Source: Methanoculleus sp. UBA430 (lineage in GTDB: Archaea; Halobacteriota; Methanomicrobia; Methanomicrobiales; Methanoculleaceae). From it: DNA of 64,000 nucleotides. A model generated the notes under the pieces. It searched no databases. It was not told the origin of the DNA and saw only the letters and a program-made list of their open reading frames with translations. Shown here in pieces: positions 1 through 8,309 of the stretch. The stretch covers positions 471,406-535,405 of the forward strand of contig NZ_DAXW01000009.1 in NCBI RefSeq assembly GCF_002506585.1, in the 5' to 3' direction. Every line of letters starts with the position of its first letter. The stretch's first letter is position 1. The translations under genes were made by a program, and so were the position numbers.

Positions 1-132
1 ACGAAGCAGAACGATATCGGCTCCGCCAGTGGTCTTGAAGTCGGCTCGGCAGCCGCCGCTATCGTTAAGTCCGGTAAGGCAAAGGATCTCGTCGACGAGA
101 TCGCGAAGCAGATTGCTGCACTGAGAGCGTGA
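1..132 (+). CDS. rpl7ae: Ribosomal protein L7Ae, C-terminal fragment
   Basis: The window opens inside this gene: 43 codons in frame 1 followed by TGA. The fragment has the typical L7Ae tail, with a small-residue run around SASGLEVGSAAAAIV, which in the family packs against the kink-turn RNA, and a final helix ending IAALRA. L7Ae is a 50S protein and also a box C/D, H/ACA and RNase P component in archaea. It sits 10 bp upstream of rps28e, the usual archaeal order L7Ae-S28e-L24e-Ndk, which supports the identification. The N-terminal two thirds lie outside the window. Confidence 0.93.
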   Translation, partial: TKQNDIGSASGLEVGSAAAAIVKSGKAKDLVDEIAKQIAALRA

Positions 133-142
133 GGGACAAATT

Positions 143-352
143 ATGGCAAACGACGGAACGCCCGCAGAAGTTATCGAGATCATCGGCATGACCGGTATGC
201 ATGGCGAAGCCCAGCAGGTGAAGTGCCGGGTCCTCGACGGTCCGAACAAGGGGCGGATCATCACCCGCAACACCGTGGGTCCTATCAGGGAGGGAGACAT
301 TCTCTCGCTGCTCGAGACCGAACGTGAGGCCAAGAAACTCTCGAGGCGGTAA
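143..352 (+). CDS. rps28e: Ribosomal protein S28e
   Basis: A 69-residue protein of the normal size for archaeal S28e, a small OB-fold component of the 30S head near the mRNA exit. Recognisable segments are the N-terminal PAEVIEIIGMTG strand, the G-NKGR-ITRN-VGP-REGDIL core and the basic C-terminal tail ending LSRR. The ATG follows a GAGGGACAAATT stretch that supplies a GAGG ribosome-binding site. It lies between rpl7ae and rpl24e with 2 bp to the next ATG, so these genes are certainly co-transcribed. Confidence 0.97.
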   Translation: MANDGTPAEVIEIIGMTGMHGEAQQVKCRVLDGPNKGRIITRNTVGPIREGDILSLLETEREAKKLSRR

Positions 353-354
353 CC

Positions 355-546
355 ATGGTCGATAAATATGTCTGCAGTTTCTGTGGAGAGACCCTGGAAC
401 CCGGCACCGGCAAGATGTTCGTCAAGAGGGACGGGACCATCTACTACTTCTGCAGCACCAAGTGCCAGAACAACTACAGGCTCGGCCGGATACCGCGCCG
501 CGTGGAGTGGACCGCGGCCGGACGCAAAGCCCGCGGCAAAGAGTGA
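355..546 (+). CDS. rpl24e: Ribosomal protein L24e
   Basis: A 63-residue zinc-ribbon ribosomal protein. Two cysteine pairs are visible, CSFCG near residues 7-10 and CSTKC near residues 33-37, which bind one zinc ion in L24e. The segment GTGKMFVKRDGTIYYFCS is typical of the family, and the C-terminus is basic (RRVEWTAAGRKARGKE). It is 2 bp downstream of rps28e and 6 bp upstream of ndk in the standard archaeal cluster. Confidence 0.97.
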   Translation: MVDKYVCSFCGETLEPGTGKMFVKRDGTIYYFCSTKCQNNYRLGRIPRRVEWTAAGRKARGKE

Positions 547-552
547 TCCGGC

Positions 553-1002
553 ATGGATCGCTCCTTTGTGATGGTCAAGCCCGACGGCGTCCAGCGCGGA
601 CTCGTCGGGGAGATCGTCTCCCGGTTCGAGGCCAAGGGACTCAAGCTCGCAGGAGCGAAACTTGAGCTCCTCCCCGAGGGACGGGTCATTGAGCAGTACC
701 GGGAACACCTGGAGAAGCCTTTCTTCCCGGGCCTGAAAGCCTACATCATGAGCGGACCCTGCTTCCTGATGGCCTGGGAGGGCAAGGGTGCAGTCGCGGT
801 CGTCCGCAGCATGATCGGCGCCACAAACCCCGCCGAGGCTGCACCGGGTTCCATCCGCGGCGACTTCGCTCTCGACATCGGCCGGAACGTGATCCACGCA
901 TCCGACTCTCCCGAGAGCGCCGCCCGTGAGCTCGGCATCCACTTCGCACCCGGCGAACTGGTCGATTACCCGAAGATCGACGAGTCCGTCCTCTACGAGT
1001 GA
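553..1002 (+). CDS. ndk: Nucleoside diphosphate kinase
   Basis: A 149-residue NDP kinase that moves the gamma phosphate from ATP to nucleoside diphosphates through a phosphohistidine. The active-site segment RNVIHASDSPESA carries the catalytic His near residue 115; the N-terminal SFVMVKPDGVQRG strand is the Kpn-loop region and PGSIRGDFA is also typical. Length matches archaeal Ndk. It closes the ribosomal-protein cluster. In many archaea infB follows directly; here there is a 210-bp gap with a T-rich stretch (1020-1027) and then an unrelated membrane protein. Confidence 0.97.
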   Translation: MDRSFVMVKPDGVQRGLVGEIVSRFEAKGLKLAGAKLELLPEGRVIEQYREHLEKPFFPGLKAYIMSGPCFLMAWEGKGAVAVVRSMIGATNPAEAAPGSIRGDFALDIGRNVIHASDSPESAARELGIHFAPGELVDYPKIDESVLYE

Positions 1003-1212
1003 GTGCCGGCGGAAAAACAACTTTTTTATCGGTTCCGCGTGAGAGCAGGGCACCGCAAGCCGCCACGGGAGTACCCTCAGTGCTCACTCTGCACCGTCGG
1101 GACCTGCAGCGAAAAAAACCCTCACCAACGTGGGTTTCCAGAGAAACGGATCGATCGTCCTGTCCGCAAACCACAAGTGCTAATATCGGACCTGTCGCAT
1201 ACCTGATCGCGA
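1003..1212 (+). terminator. T-rich end of the ribosomal cluster and gap before marC
   Basis: Directly after the ndk stop the sequence has CAACTTTTTTATC (about 1018-1030), an archaeal-style oligo-T termination signal without an obvious strong stem. The rest of the gap shows no convincing ORF. A weak TATA-like GCTAATATC at about 1180-1189 lies roughly 30 bp before the next ATG and could drive the downstream genes. Confidence 0.4.
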
Positions 1213-1866
1213 ATGGCGGATCTCCTGAGTTTTGTGCTGCTGAGTTTCTCTTCGGTCATCATCGTAGTGAACCCGCTCGCAGCCACCCTGATCTTCGTCT
1301 CCCTCACCGGCACGATGGACCAGGCAGCGAAGCTCAAGGTCGCGCGTGACGCGAGCCGGTTCGCCCTGATTATCCTGTTGATATTCACCGTCGCAGGCGG
1401 CTGGATCCTGCAGCTCTTCGGCATCTCCATCGAAGCGTTCCGTATCGCAGGCGGCCTCCTCCTCTTCGGGATCGGTATGGACATGGTCTATGCAAAGACC
1501 TCACGGACGAAGATGACCGCCACCGAGAAGTACGAAGGACAGGACACGGACGATATCGCCGTCATGCCACTTGCGGTTCCGATGATCACGGGACCCGGCG
1601 CAATCGCTTCCGTGATCGTACTGATGAACGAGGCGATGGTGATGAGCATCGCCGCAATCGCCATCGTGCCGCTCGCCGCAGTCACAGCTGTCGGGATCAC
1701 TTACTACATGATGCAGAACTCCGAGATCATCGTCCGGCGCATCGGCCAGCGGGAGTTCCGTGCCGTCAACCGGCTGATGGGTATGCTCCTGATTGCGATT
1801 GCGGTCCAGTTCATCCTCATCGGGATCAGATCTGCGTTCCCCATACTCACCGGAGGTCCCACATGA
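1213..1866 (+). CDS. MarC family integral membrane protein
   Basis: A 217-residue protein with about six hydrophobic segments and the MarC/UPF0056 signatures: an N-terminal helix with VNPLAATLIFVSLTG, a second half containing LAVPMITGPGAIASVIVL, and RLMGMLLIAIAVQFILIGI at the C-terminus. MarC proteins are inner-membrane proteins of unknown transport function; the old link to multiple antibiotic resistance has been withdrawn. It starts a run of + strand membrane-protein genes, and its stop overlaps the next start as ATGA. Confidence 0.9.
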   Translation: MADLLSFVLLSFSSVIIVVNPLAATLIFVSLTGTMDQAAKLKVARDASRFALIILLIFTVAGGWILQLFGISIEAFRIAGGLLLFGIGMDMVYAKTSRTKMTATEKYEGQDTDDIAVMPLAVPMITGPGAIASVIVLMNEAMVMSIAAIAIVPLAAVTAVGITYYMMQNSEIIVRRIGQREFRAVNRLMGMLLIAIAVQFILIGIRSAFPILTGGPT

Positions 1867-2069
1867 CACCGGATCGTGCGCTCACCGGGGTGGTCCTGGT
1901 CGGCAGTTGCCTCATTGCAGGCGGGATCCTCATCGGAGCAGAGATATTCGCGGTCGATCTCCCGTTCGCCCCGTACGTCATGGTGACACTCGCCACGCTC
2001 GTCGTTCTCGGCGCTGCCGCGCTCGTCCTCTCCTGCCTGGAACGGGACGAGAGTCCATCCCGACAATGA
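1863..2069 (+). CDS. Small two-helix membrane protein
   Basis: A 68-residue protein with two hydrophobic segments (about residues 9-28 and 38-58) joined by a short loop, and a charged tail ERDESPSRQ. No family is recognised. The coding assignment rests on translational coupling: its ATG overlaps the marC stop (ATGA), and its own stop overlaps the ATG of the amidase gene in the same way. It may be a subunit or partner of the MarC-like protein, but nothing in the sequence proves this. Confidence 0.7.
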   Translation: MTPDRALTGVVLVGSCLIAGGILIGAEIFAVDLPFAPYVMVTLATLVVLGAAALVLSCLERDESPSRQ

Positions 2070-2863
2070 CGAAGATAGCGCTCGCCCAGGTTGCCGGCGG
2101 CCGGGGCGGTCCGGCCGCGGTGCTTGATGCGGCCGGTCGGATCGTCGAGGAAGCCGCAACGGCTGGAGCGTCGCTCGTCTGTTTTCCCGAGCAGTTTGTG
2201 ACCGGGTGGTCCCCGAAGATGCCTCCCGGGTCCGGAGAACCCCTGGACGGCCCGCTCAGCGCCGCATTCGGGCAGATGGCGCAAGAGAACGGCATCGCGG
2301 TTGCAGGATCGATCGTCGAAGCGGCGGGCGGGCGTCGCCCCAGAAACACCGTCGTCGTGCTCGATGCAGGCGGCGAACCCCTCGCCGATTACGCAAAGAC
2401 TCACCTCTTCTCTCCTGACGGGGAAGACTGCAACTACACTGCAGGCGACCGCATCGCCACCTTCGCCGCCGGCGGGACGACGTTCGGGCTTGCCGTCTGC
2501 TACGACCTCCGGTTCCCGGAACTCTTCCGGATCTACGCGCTCGCCGGGGTCGAGTGTATGCTGGTACCGGCCGCGTGGCCCTGCTGCCGGCTCTCCCACT
2601 GGGAGACCCTGCTCCCTGCACGGGCTCTCGAGAACCGGTATTACGTGGCCGGGATTAACACGGCCGGTGGGCCGGGCGAAGCCTACTGCGGGGGGTCGCT
2701 CGCTGCCGATCCGGACGGTGCCGTCATCGCCCGGTGCGGGGCCGGCGAAGAACTCCTCATCGTGGAACTCGATCCTGCGGCGGTTCATGAGGCACAATCT
2801 GCGCTTCCTTCACTTTCGGACCGCAGAAGCGACCTTTATCACAGACTACTCTCTAAATTGTAG
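2066..2863 (+). CDS. Carbon-nitrogen hydrolase (nitrilase/omega-amidase-like)
   Basis: A 265-residue member of the nitrilase superfamily. The catalytic triad can be read: Glu in FPEQFVTGW, Lys in YAKTHLFSPDGED and Cys in GLAVCYDLRFPELFR. The YAKTHLF and CYDLRFPELFR segments most resemble NIT2-type omega-amidases, which deaminate alpha-ketoglutaramate or similar omega-amides; the exact substrate is an inference. The chosen ATG at 2066 overlaps the preceding stop (ATGA) and begins TKIALAQV, the family's usual first strand; longer upstream reading lacks support. The protein should be cytosolic. Confidence 0.9.
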   Translation: MTKIALAQVAGGRGGPAAVLDAAGRIVEEAATAGASLVCFPEQFVTGWSPKMPPGSGEPLDGPLSAAFGQMAQENGIAVAGSIVEAAGGRRPRNTVVVLDAGGEPLADYAKTHLFSPDGEDCNYTAGDRIATFAAGGTTFGLAVCYDLRFPELFRIYALAGVECMLVPAAWPCCRLSHWETLLPARALENRYYVAGINTAGGPGEAYCGGSLAADPDGAVIARCGAGEELLIVELDPAAVHEAQSALPSLSDRRSDLYHRLLSKL

Positions 2864-2872
2864 AGATATTCC

Positions 2873-3616
2873 ATGCGGGGTGACCAGCACGTATCTCTCA
2901 GTCTCGCGACAGCGGGGCTCTTCATCGCTCCCTGGGTCACCGTCCTCGACCCGGTCCTGAGCGCCGTCCTCCTCTTCGGCGTCTTCGTCGGATCGCTTGC
3001 ACCGGACGCTGATGCCGCCGATGCGGCGATATTCAACGGCCGAATCGGTGGGATGAAAGGGAAGAGGGGGCAGGCCTTAAACGGCGTTGCAGTGGTACTT
3101 CCGATCTTCGGCTATACCATCAGGTATCTCATCTACTACCCGCTCTCCCTCATCTTCTCGCTGCTCCTCCGGAAGAGTTACCAGCACCGGCACCGGGGGC
3201 TGCTTCACTCGTTTTCGGGCGTCGGGTTGACCTCTCTGATCCTCTCCGGCTACCTGGCCCTCATCCTCACCTGGCTTGGGTGGCCTCTCGCGCTCCTCCC
3301 CGCGTTTGGGGGCGCATTCTTTGCAGGGTGCGTCCTTCACCTCATGGAGGACACCTGCACCCCGGCCGGCGTCGCCTGGCTCTACCCCTTCTCCCGGCGG
3401 CGGATGGCGGGCCGCGTCCGGACACAGGGAGATTTTGAGGTGCGACCGGTGGCTTTCACCATCGTGCTCGTGTCAGCGGCGGCCGGTCTGCTCATCACAC
3501 CGTTCGTGACCCCCGTACCACTGGAGGCTCTCAGGCTTCTTGCGCTCGTCGGAACTCCACTCCTCTGGCTGCTCTTCATGCTCATCTGCCGCGCAAAACC
3601 GCAATGTCGCCGATGA
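2873..3616 (+). CDS. Membrane-bound metal-dependent hydrolase family protein (YdjM/DUF457 type)
   Basis: A 247-residue membrane protein with the family's metal-binding-like residues: an early His (GDQHVSLS), SLAPDADAAD, a basic HRHRGLLHS motif and HLMEDTCTPAGV. Several hydrophobic helices lie between these, with two more at the C-terminus. These proteins are often named metal-dependent hydrolases, but no substrate is established. The ATG follows the amidase stop by 9 bp, so co-transcription is likely. A distant relative lies at 51674-52204. Confidence 0.85.
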   Translation: MRGDQHVSLSLATAGLFIAPWVTVLDPVLSAVLLFGVFVGSLAPDADAADAAIFNGRIGGMKGKRGQALNGVAVVLPIFGYTIRYLIYYPLSLIFSLLLRKSYQHRHRGLLHSFSGVGLTSLILSGYLALILTWLGWPLALLPAFGGAFFAGCVLHLMEDTCTPAGVAWLYPFSRRRMAGRVRTQGDFEVRPVAFTIVLVSAAAGLLITPFVTPVPLEALRLLALVGTPLLWLLFMLICRAKPQCRR

Positions 3617-3642
3617 AGCGCTCCTGTCCCGGTCCCGGATAC

Positions 3643-3654
3643 CATATCTATACG
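3643..3654 (+). promoter_or_regulatory. Putative TATA box for threonine synthase
   Basis: CATATCTATACG lies 26 bp before the thrC ATG at 3680. At the usual archaeal spacing, transcription would start only a few bases before the start codon, giving a leaderless or nearly leaderless mRNA. This fits the absence of a GGTGA/GGAGG site in CGATTTTTCC just before the ATG. Confidence 0.5.
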
Positions 3655-3679
3655 TATCCAGACGATCAACGATTTTTCC

Positions 3680-4885
3680 ATGTACCGTCTCGTCTGCGTT
3701 CACTGCGGTGCGACCTACACACCGGACCAGATCATCTATACATGCAACCGCTGCGGACACCTGCTGGCCGTCGAATACGACCTGGACGGCATCGACGTCT
3801 CCCGGGAAGAATGGAACCGGCGCCCCCTCTCGGTCTGGCGCTACCGCGAGATCCTCCCGGTCCGGGGCGAACCGGTCTCTCTCCAGGAAGGAGGCACTCC
3901 GCTCTACCACCTAAAGAAGATAGGTGAAGAACTCGGTCTCCCCGAACTCTACGCCAAACACGAAGGGATGAACCCAACGGGCTCGTTCAAGGACCGCGGC
4001 ATGACCGTGGGTGTCAGCATGGCCCGCGAACTCGGGATGACGAGCGTCGCCTGCGCAAGCACCGGAAACACCTCAGCAAGCCTCGCTGCCTACGCGGCGA
4101 AGGCCGGCATCCCCTGCGTCGTCCTCCTGCCTGCGGGAAAAGTGGCCCTCGGCAAGGTCGCCCAGGCGCTGATGCACGGTGCGCGGGTCATCTCCATCCG
4201 CGGCAACTTTGATCGAGCGCTCGAGATGGTACACGAGCTCTGCATCAGCCAGGGCCTTTATCTCTTAAACTCGGTCAACCCCTATCGCCTGGAGGGTCAG
4301 AAGACCATCGGGTTTGAGGCTATCGACCAGCTCGGCGGCGAGGTGCCCGACAGGATGGTCCTCCCGGTCGGGAACGCGGGCAACATCTCCGCGGTCTACA
4401 AGGGGCTTCGGGAACTCGAGGCGCTCGGGTTCATCGACCGGCTGCCGATGATGACCGGCATCCAGGCAGCGGGTTCACAGCCGCTGGTGAAGGCGATCAG
4501 CGAAGACCTCGATGAACTTATCCCTGAACCCTCGCCCGAGACCATTGCGACCGCAATCCGGATCGGCGCCCCGGTGAACGCGGAGAAGGCACTCGTCGCC
4601 GTCCGTGCCACCGGCGGGACGGCAGCGGCCGTGACCGACCAGGAGATCCTTGCCATGCAGCGAGATCTCGCGAGGAAAGAAGGCATCGGGGTCGAACCCG
4701 CCTCAGCAGCCTCGGTTGCGGGAATCCGGAAACTTGCCGAACTCGGCATGATCGATAAGGATGAGCGGATCGTCTGTGTGGTGACCGGTCATCTCTTAAA
4801 AGATCCTGAAACGGTGGTACGACAATGCGAGCCCCCCCTCGAGATCGACGCGGACCTGCACTCGTTGCTCTCTGCCTTGCGCTGA
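3680..4885 (+). CDS. thrC: Threonine synthase
   Basis: A 401-residue PLP enzyme converting O-phosphohomoserine to threonine. The N-terminus carries a zinc-ribbon-like pair of cysteine motifs (CVHC at residues 6-9 and CNRC near 22-25), common in archaeal ThrC. The PLP lysine is in NPTGSFKDRGM near residue 104, the phosphate-binding stretch is CASTGNTSASLAAYAAKAG, and VLPVGNAGNISAVYKG forms the phosphate cradle. A C-terminal VEPASAASVAG segment is also typical. The last 61 bp overlap the start of the next gene in another frame, an unusually long overlap. Confidence 0.96.
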   Translation: MYRLVCVHCGATYTPDQIIYTCNRCGHLLAVEYDLDGIDVSREEWNRRPLSVWRYREILPVRGEPVSLQEGGTPLYHLKKIGEELGLPELYAKHEGMNPTGSFKDRGMTVGVSMARELGMTSVACASTGNTSASLAAYAAKAGIPCVVLLPAGKVALGKVAQALMHGARVISIRGNFDRALEMVHELCISQGLYLLNSVNPYRLEGQKTIGFEAIDQLGGEVPDRMVLPVGNAGNISAVYKGLRELEALGFIDRLPMMTGIQAAGSQPLVKAISEDLDELIPEPSPETIATAIRIGAPVNAEKALVAVRATGGTAAAVTDQEILAMQRDLARKEGIGVEPASAASVAGIRKLAELGMIDKDERIVCVVTGHLLKDPETVVRQCEPPLEIDADLHSLLSALR

Positions 4886-5439
4886 TACTGACCTGCATCC
4901 CGGCGGCGGCCGAAGAGGCCACCTTCCGGGTGCTCCCCGGCGGCACCGCCTACGAGGCCTCGGTCCAGGTGACCGGCACCGAACACACGTTCTGGACCCC
5001 GGGTATGATGGGGGAACGGGTCCCGTTGCAGGTCGAGGAACTCAAGGTGCTCGGCCCCTCGGGCCCGGTCGAGTATCAGGAGGCGGGCCGGGGCGTCATC
5101 ACCTTCCCGGATGGCAACTACACGGTCACCTACCAGGCCCCGGTGAGGGATAACCACTTTGTCGCGGCATTCAATACGCCGTACGCCGTAACCATCACCC
5201 TCCCCGAGGGGTTCGACGTCAGAAACCCGCTCATCGGCATGATCAGCCCCGGAGGGGTCGTCTCCACCGGGCCGAACGAGACAACGGAGATCGCCTGGGA
5301 CCAGATTGCGGTCGCTGAGGTCCGTTTCTACACGCCCGACCGCGAGATCCTGCTCACTGCCTTCGGCACCATATGGCTCGTGGTCGCGCTCGTCCTGATC
5401 CTTCCTTTCCTTCTCTCGCGAAGGAGGAAGGATGGATGA
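4825..5439 (+). CDS. Secreted, C-terminally anchored protein of unknown function (DUF5803-like)
   Basis: A 204-residue protein with an N-terminal signal sequence (hydrophobic core about residues 12-28), a soluble beta-rich domain (about 30-172), and a C-terminal membrane helix followed by RRRKDG. That layout places the domain outside the cell, held by one helix. The sequence resembles the methanogen family I know as DUF5803, recalled rather than searched. It overlaps thrC by 61 bp and the next gene by 4 bp (ATGA), so it is translationally coupled downstream. Its start is uncertain; a later start would shorten the signal peptide's n-region. Confidence 0.75.
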   Translation: MRAPPRDRRGPALVALCLALILTCIPAAAEEATFRVLPGGTAYEASVQVTGTEHTFWTPGMMGERVPLQVEELKVLGPSGPVEYQEAGRGVITFPDGNYTVTYQAPVRDNHFVAAFNTPYAVTITLPEGFDVRNPLIGMISPGGVVSTGPNETTEIAWDQIAVAEVRFYTPDREILLTAFGTIWLVVALVLILPFLLSRRRKDG

Positions 5440-6011
5440 TCGAGATAGTCATCGCATCGTTCCTGATCGGGTTCTCCGGGGCTGCTTCACCAGGCCCCAT
5501 GACCGCCTCGGTCCTCGGCCTCGGGTCGCGGCGGCCGGGGCCGTTCGTTGCAGGGCTGGTCGCGGGACACGGTATCCCCGAAGCGGTCATGGTCGTGGCT
5601 ATAGCCTTCGGTGTCCGCGACGTTCCCTACATTGACCTCGTTGCCCTCCTCGGCTCGGGCGTCCTCATCGCGCTCGGTATCGGGCAGTTCCTCCGGGCGG
5701 GAGAAGCCGTCGTCGTGAAAGACGAAACCCCGGTACCGGTCGCCTTCGGGGTGGCCTGCACGCTCGGCAACCCCTACTGGTGGGTCTGGTGGCTCACGTT
5801 CGGCGTCGGTTTTCTCGCGCTCCACCCGTCGTTTGCCGCGTTCTACATCGGGCACATCGGTGCGGATATCGTCTGGCTCGGGCTCCTCGCTCTTGCAGTC
5901 TCACGGGGAGCGAACGTTCTCGGGCCCCATTACAAAAAAGTGGTCCAGGCGAGCGGACTCGCCATGGTGCTCTTCGGGTTGTACTTTATTCTGACGATCC
6001 TTTCCGCTTGA
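5436..6011 (+). CDS. LysE-family exporter
   Basis: A 191-residue membrane protein with six hydrophobic segments. The LysE/RhtB signature is at the N-terminus: IGFSGAASPGPMTASVLGLGSRRPG, followed by a glycine-rich second helix. The loop GNPYWWVWWLTFG in the middle is also typical. The family exports amino acids such as lysine, threonine or homoserine; proximity to thrC makes a threonine-related substrate conceivable but unproven. The start at 5436 overlaps the previous stop. Its 3' end overlaps the convergent porB gene by 26 bp. Confidence 0.85.
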   Translation: MIEIVIASFLIGFSGAASPGPMTASVLGLGSRRPGPFVAGLVAGHGIPEAVMVVAIAFGVRDVPYIDLVALLGSGVLIALGIGQFLRAGEAVVVKDETPVPVAFGVACTLGNPYWWVWWLTFGVGFLALHPSFAAFYIGHIGADIVWLGLLALAVSRGANVLGPHYKKVVQASGLAMVLFGLYFILTILSA

Positions 6012-6894
6012 TGTCGATGCCGAACCGCTCGGCATTTGCATCGGCGATCGCCTGGATATTCGCGATCACGCCGTCCTGCCGGGTGGGCTTGAAGAGGTGC
6101 CGGAAGCGCTTCTGTTTTGCGAGGTACTCCTCGACGGGTTTGCGCATCACCTTCTTCGCCTTCACCACCTCCCCATCGACCATCTCGTAGTTCACCCAGA
6201 GACCGGTCTCGATGGCAAGTTTAGCCATCGAGAGCGTCTCTCCGGACTCAAAACCCCATCCCGTGCAGCAGGGGGTATGTACCTGGATGTAGCAGGGCCC
6301 GGGGGTGTTAATCGCGCGCTCGACCTTCTGGACGAAGTCGTTTGGGTAGGCAATCGAGGCGGTCGCGACGTATGGCGCGCCGTGAGCGGCGAGGATCCTG
6401 GGCATATCCTTCTTCTGGTGCTGATTGCCGAGCGAGCACTTCCCTGCAGGACTCGTCGTGGTGCTCGCGCCGTAGGGTGTCGCACCCGACCGCTGGATGC
6501 CCGTGTTCATGTAGGCCTCGTTGTCGTAGCAGATGTAGGTGATGTCGTGACCCCGTTCGAAAGCGCCGCTGATGCAGAGCACCCCGATATCGAGCGTGGA
6601 CCCGTCGCCGCCGATGCAGACGACCTTCTCACTGCGCCCCTGCTTCTTTAGCGAGGCCTCGATGCCTGATGCAACCGCTGCATTGTTCTCGAAGAGCGAG
6701 TGGATCCAGGGGACCCCCCACGCGGTCTCCGGATAGGGTGTGGAGAAGACCTCCATGCATCCGGTCGCGGCGGCGATGATGACATTCTTTCCTGTCGCTT
6801 TGAGAAGGAGCCGGGCCGCAAGCGCCGGACCGCACCCTCCGCACGCCCGGTGCCCGGCCGAGAGAAGCTCGCATCCCTGCTCTACTTCAGCCAT
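5986..6894 (-). CDS. porB: Pyruvate:ferredoxin oxidoreductase, beta subunit
   Basis: A 302-residue thiamine-diphosphate subunit. Cysteines of the proximal [4Fe-4S] cluster are visible: HRACGGCGPALAARL (two cysteines near 18-21), ATGCMEVF (third) and HTPCCTGWGFESG (fourth). The ThDP/Mg motif is GGDGSTLDIG followed by CYDNEAYMNTGIQRSG. This pattern matches archaeal PorB rather than 2-oxoglutarate KorB. The enzyme makes pyruvate from acetyl-CoA, CO2 and reduced ferredoxin. It is last in a porCDAB operon and directly abuts porA. The 3' end converges on and overlaps the LysE-type gene. Confidence 0.95.
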   Translation of the reverse strand: MAEVEQGCELLSAGHRACGGCGPALAARLLLKATGKNVIIAAATGCMEVFSTPYPETAWGVPWIHSLFENNAAVASGIEASLKKQGRSEKVVCIGGDGSTLDIGVLCISGAFERGHDITYICYDNEAYMNTGIQRSGATPYGASTTTSPAGKCSLGNQHQKKDMPRILAAHGAPYVATASIAYPNDFVQKVERAINTPGPCYIQVHTPCCTGWGFESGETLSMAKLAIETGLWVNYEMVDGEVVKAKKVMRKPVEEYLAKQKRFRHLFKPTRQDGVIANIQAIADANAERFGIDIKRKGSSE

Positions 6895-8049
6895 TCAGAG
6901 CACCTCCGTGCGTAATCCATAAAACATGTCTCCTTTCCCCTTCTCGGCGAGGTCGACGACCGCAGCGATATCTCGCTTCCTCACATCGCGCCCGCCGAGG
7001 GCGATGATGTAGTCGTATACAGCCTGATTGGAACCGCTGAGTGCCGCTTTCACCTCGGTGCCGACCGCCCCCCCGCTGCCGAGCGATATGTTCTTGTCGA
7101 GTACCGCCACCGTCGAGACACCTTTGAGCGCATCCGCGATCTCCGGGGCAGGGAACGGCCGGAACATCCGGATGTTCAAGAGCCCCACTTTCTTGCCTGC
7201 GTCGCGCATCTCATCGACGGCGTCCTTTGCAGTACCGCAGATGGAGCCCATGGCAACAAGTGCGGTATCGGCGTCATCGAGGCGATACCCCTCCACGAGA
7301 GCAGAGTAATCCCTGCCGAACTGCTCGCCGAACTCGCGCCCCGCTTTCACGAACGCCTCTTTGGCACGATACTGTGCCTGATCGATCTCATACCGGAACT
7401 CGGTGTAGTACTCGGGCGTCGCATACATCCCAAAGCTCAGCGGCGCTTCAGCGTCCAGCCGCTGGTATGGGTTAAAGGCCGGCAGATAGGCATCCACCTC
7501 CTCCTGTGTGGGGAGGGCAACCGGCTCGTAGGTGTGCGAGAGGATGAACCCGTCGAAGCAGACGAACGCCGGGAGGAGGATGTCATGGTCTTCGCAGACT
7601 TTATACGCGATCATGTGGAGATCGGCAGCCTCCTGGTTGTCTTCCGCGTAAAATTGCAGCCATCCCGAGTCACGCAGGGATATCGAGTCCTGCTGGTCGT
7701 TCCAGATCGAGAGCGGCGCGCCGAGCGAGCGGTTCGCGATCGTCATCACGATCGGCTGGCGCATCCCCGCCGCGTTGAAACAGACCTCGAACATCAGGGC
7801 GAGGCCCTGGGACGTCGTTGCCGAGTAGACCCGGGAACCTGCCGCGCTCGCGCCGAGGCAGGCAGAGAGGGCCGAGAACTCGCTCTCGACGGTTATGTAT
7901 TCAGCATCGAGTTCGCAGTTCGCCACCATCTGGGCAAGGTCCTCGACGATGTGCGTCTGCGGCGTGATCGGATAGGCTGCAATCACCTGTGGTCGGCACC
8001 GTTTCACAATCTCGGCCACCGCATGCGACCCTTCCATAAATTCCAGCAT
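6895..8049 (-). CDS. porA: Pyruvate:ferredoxin oxidoreductase, alpha subunit
   Basis: A 384-residue alpha subunit, the normal PorA length. It starts MLEFMEGSHAVAEIVKRCRPQVIAAYPITPQTHIVEDL, the substrate/ThDP-interacting domain with the YPITPQ motif. A middle SATTSQGLALMFEV segment follows, then the C-terminal domain with ALVAMGSICGTAKDAVDEMR and GSGGAVGTEVKAAL. The ATG shares one base with the porD stop (TAATG), so the operon is translationally coupled. Gene order gamma-delta-alpha-beta supports pyruvate as substrate. Confidence 0.95.
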   Translation of the reverse strand: MLEFMEGSHAVAEIVKRCRPQVIAAYPITPQTHIVEDLAQMVANCELDAEYITVESEFSALSACLGASAAGSRVYSATTSQGLALMFEVCFNAAGMRQPIVMTIANRSLGAPLSIWNDQQDSISLRDSGWLQFYAEDNQEAADLHMIAYKVCEDHDILLPAFVCFDGFILSHTYEPVALPTQEEVDAYLPAFNPYQRLDAEAPLSFGMYATPEYYTEFRYEIDQAQYRAKEAFVKAGREFGEQFGRDYSALVEGYRLDDADTALVAMGSICGTAKDAVDEMRDAGKKVGLLNIRMFRPFPAPEIADALKGVSTVAVLDKNISLGSGGAVGTEVKAALSGSNQAVYDYIIALGGRDVRKRDIAAVVDLAEKGKGDMFYGLRTEVL

Positions 8050-8309
8050 TATTTCTCCTCCTTCTCCATCCGGATCGATTTCTTCGGGCAGACTTCCTCG
8101 CAGATTCCGCAGCCCTTGCAGTAATCGAGGTCCGGCTCGAACGTGCCCTCCTCAGTCTCGCGGACGCACCCTTCCGGACATACCATGGCGCACATGCCGC
8201 ACTTAGAGCATTTCTCAGGCTCAAAAACCGGTTTGAAAACCCTCCAGGCACCCGTCTTGTTCTCGAGCGCCCTGCCCGGCGGCGAGGCGCAGCCGACCCG
8301 TAGCGCCAT
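8049..8309 (-). CDS. porD: Pyruvate:ferredoxin oxidoreductase, delta (ferredoxin-like) subunit
   Basis: An 86-residue polyferredoxin-type subunit with two classic [4Fe-4S] motifs, CSKCGMCAMVCPEGC and CKGCGICEEVCP, that carry electrons between the catalytic beta subunit and external ferredoxin. The acidic/basic tail RMEKEEK is typical. Its start overlaps the porC stop by one base (TGATG), and its stop overlaps the porA start. Confidence 0.95.
   Translation of the reverse strand: MALRVGCASPPGRALENKTGAWRVFKPVFEPEKCSKCGMCAMVCPEGCVRETEEGTFEPDLDYCKGCGICEEVCPKKSIRMEKEEK

Noticed and set aside
1793..2062. Long N-terminal extension of the amidase gene
   Set aside because: The added residues are Arg/Ser-rich, overlap marC and the small membrane protein, and the conserved family start is MTKIALAQV at 2066.
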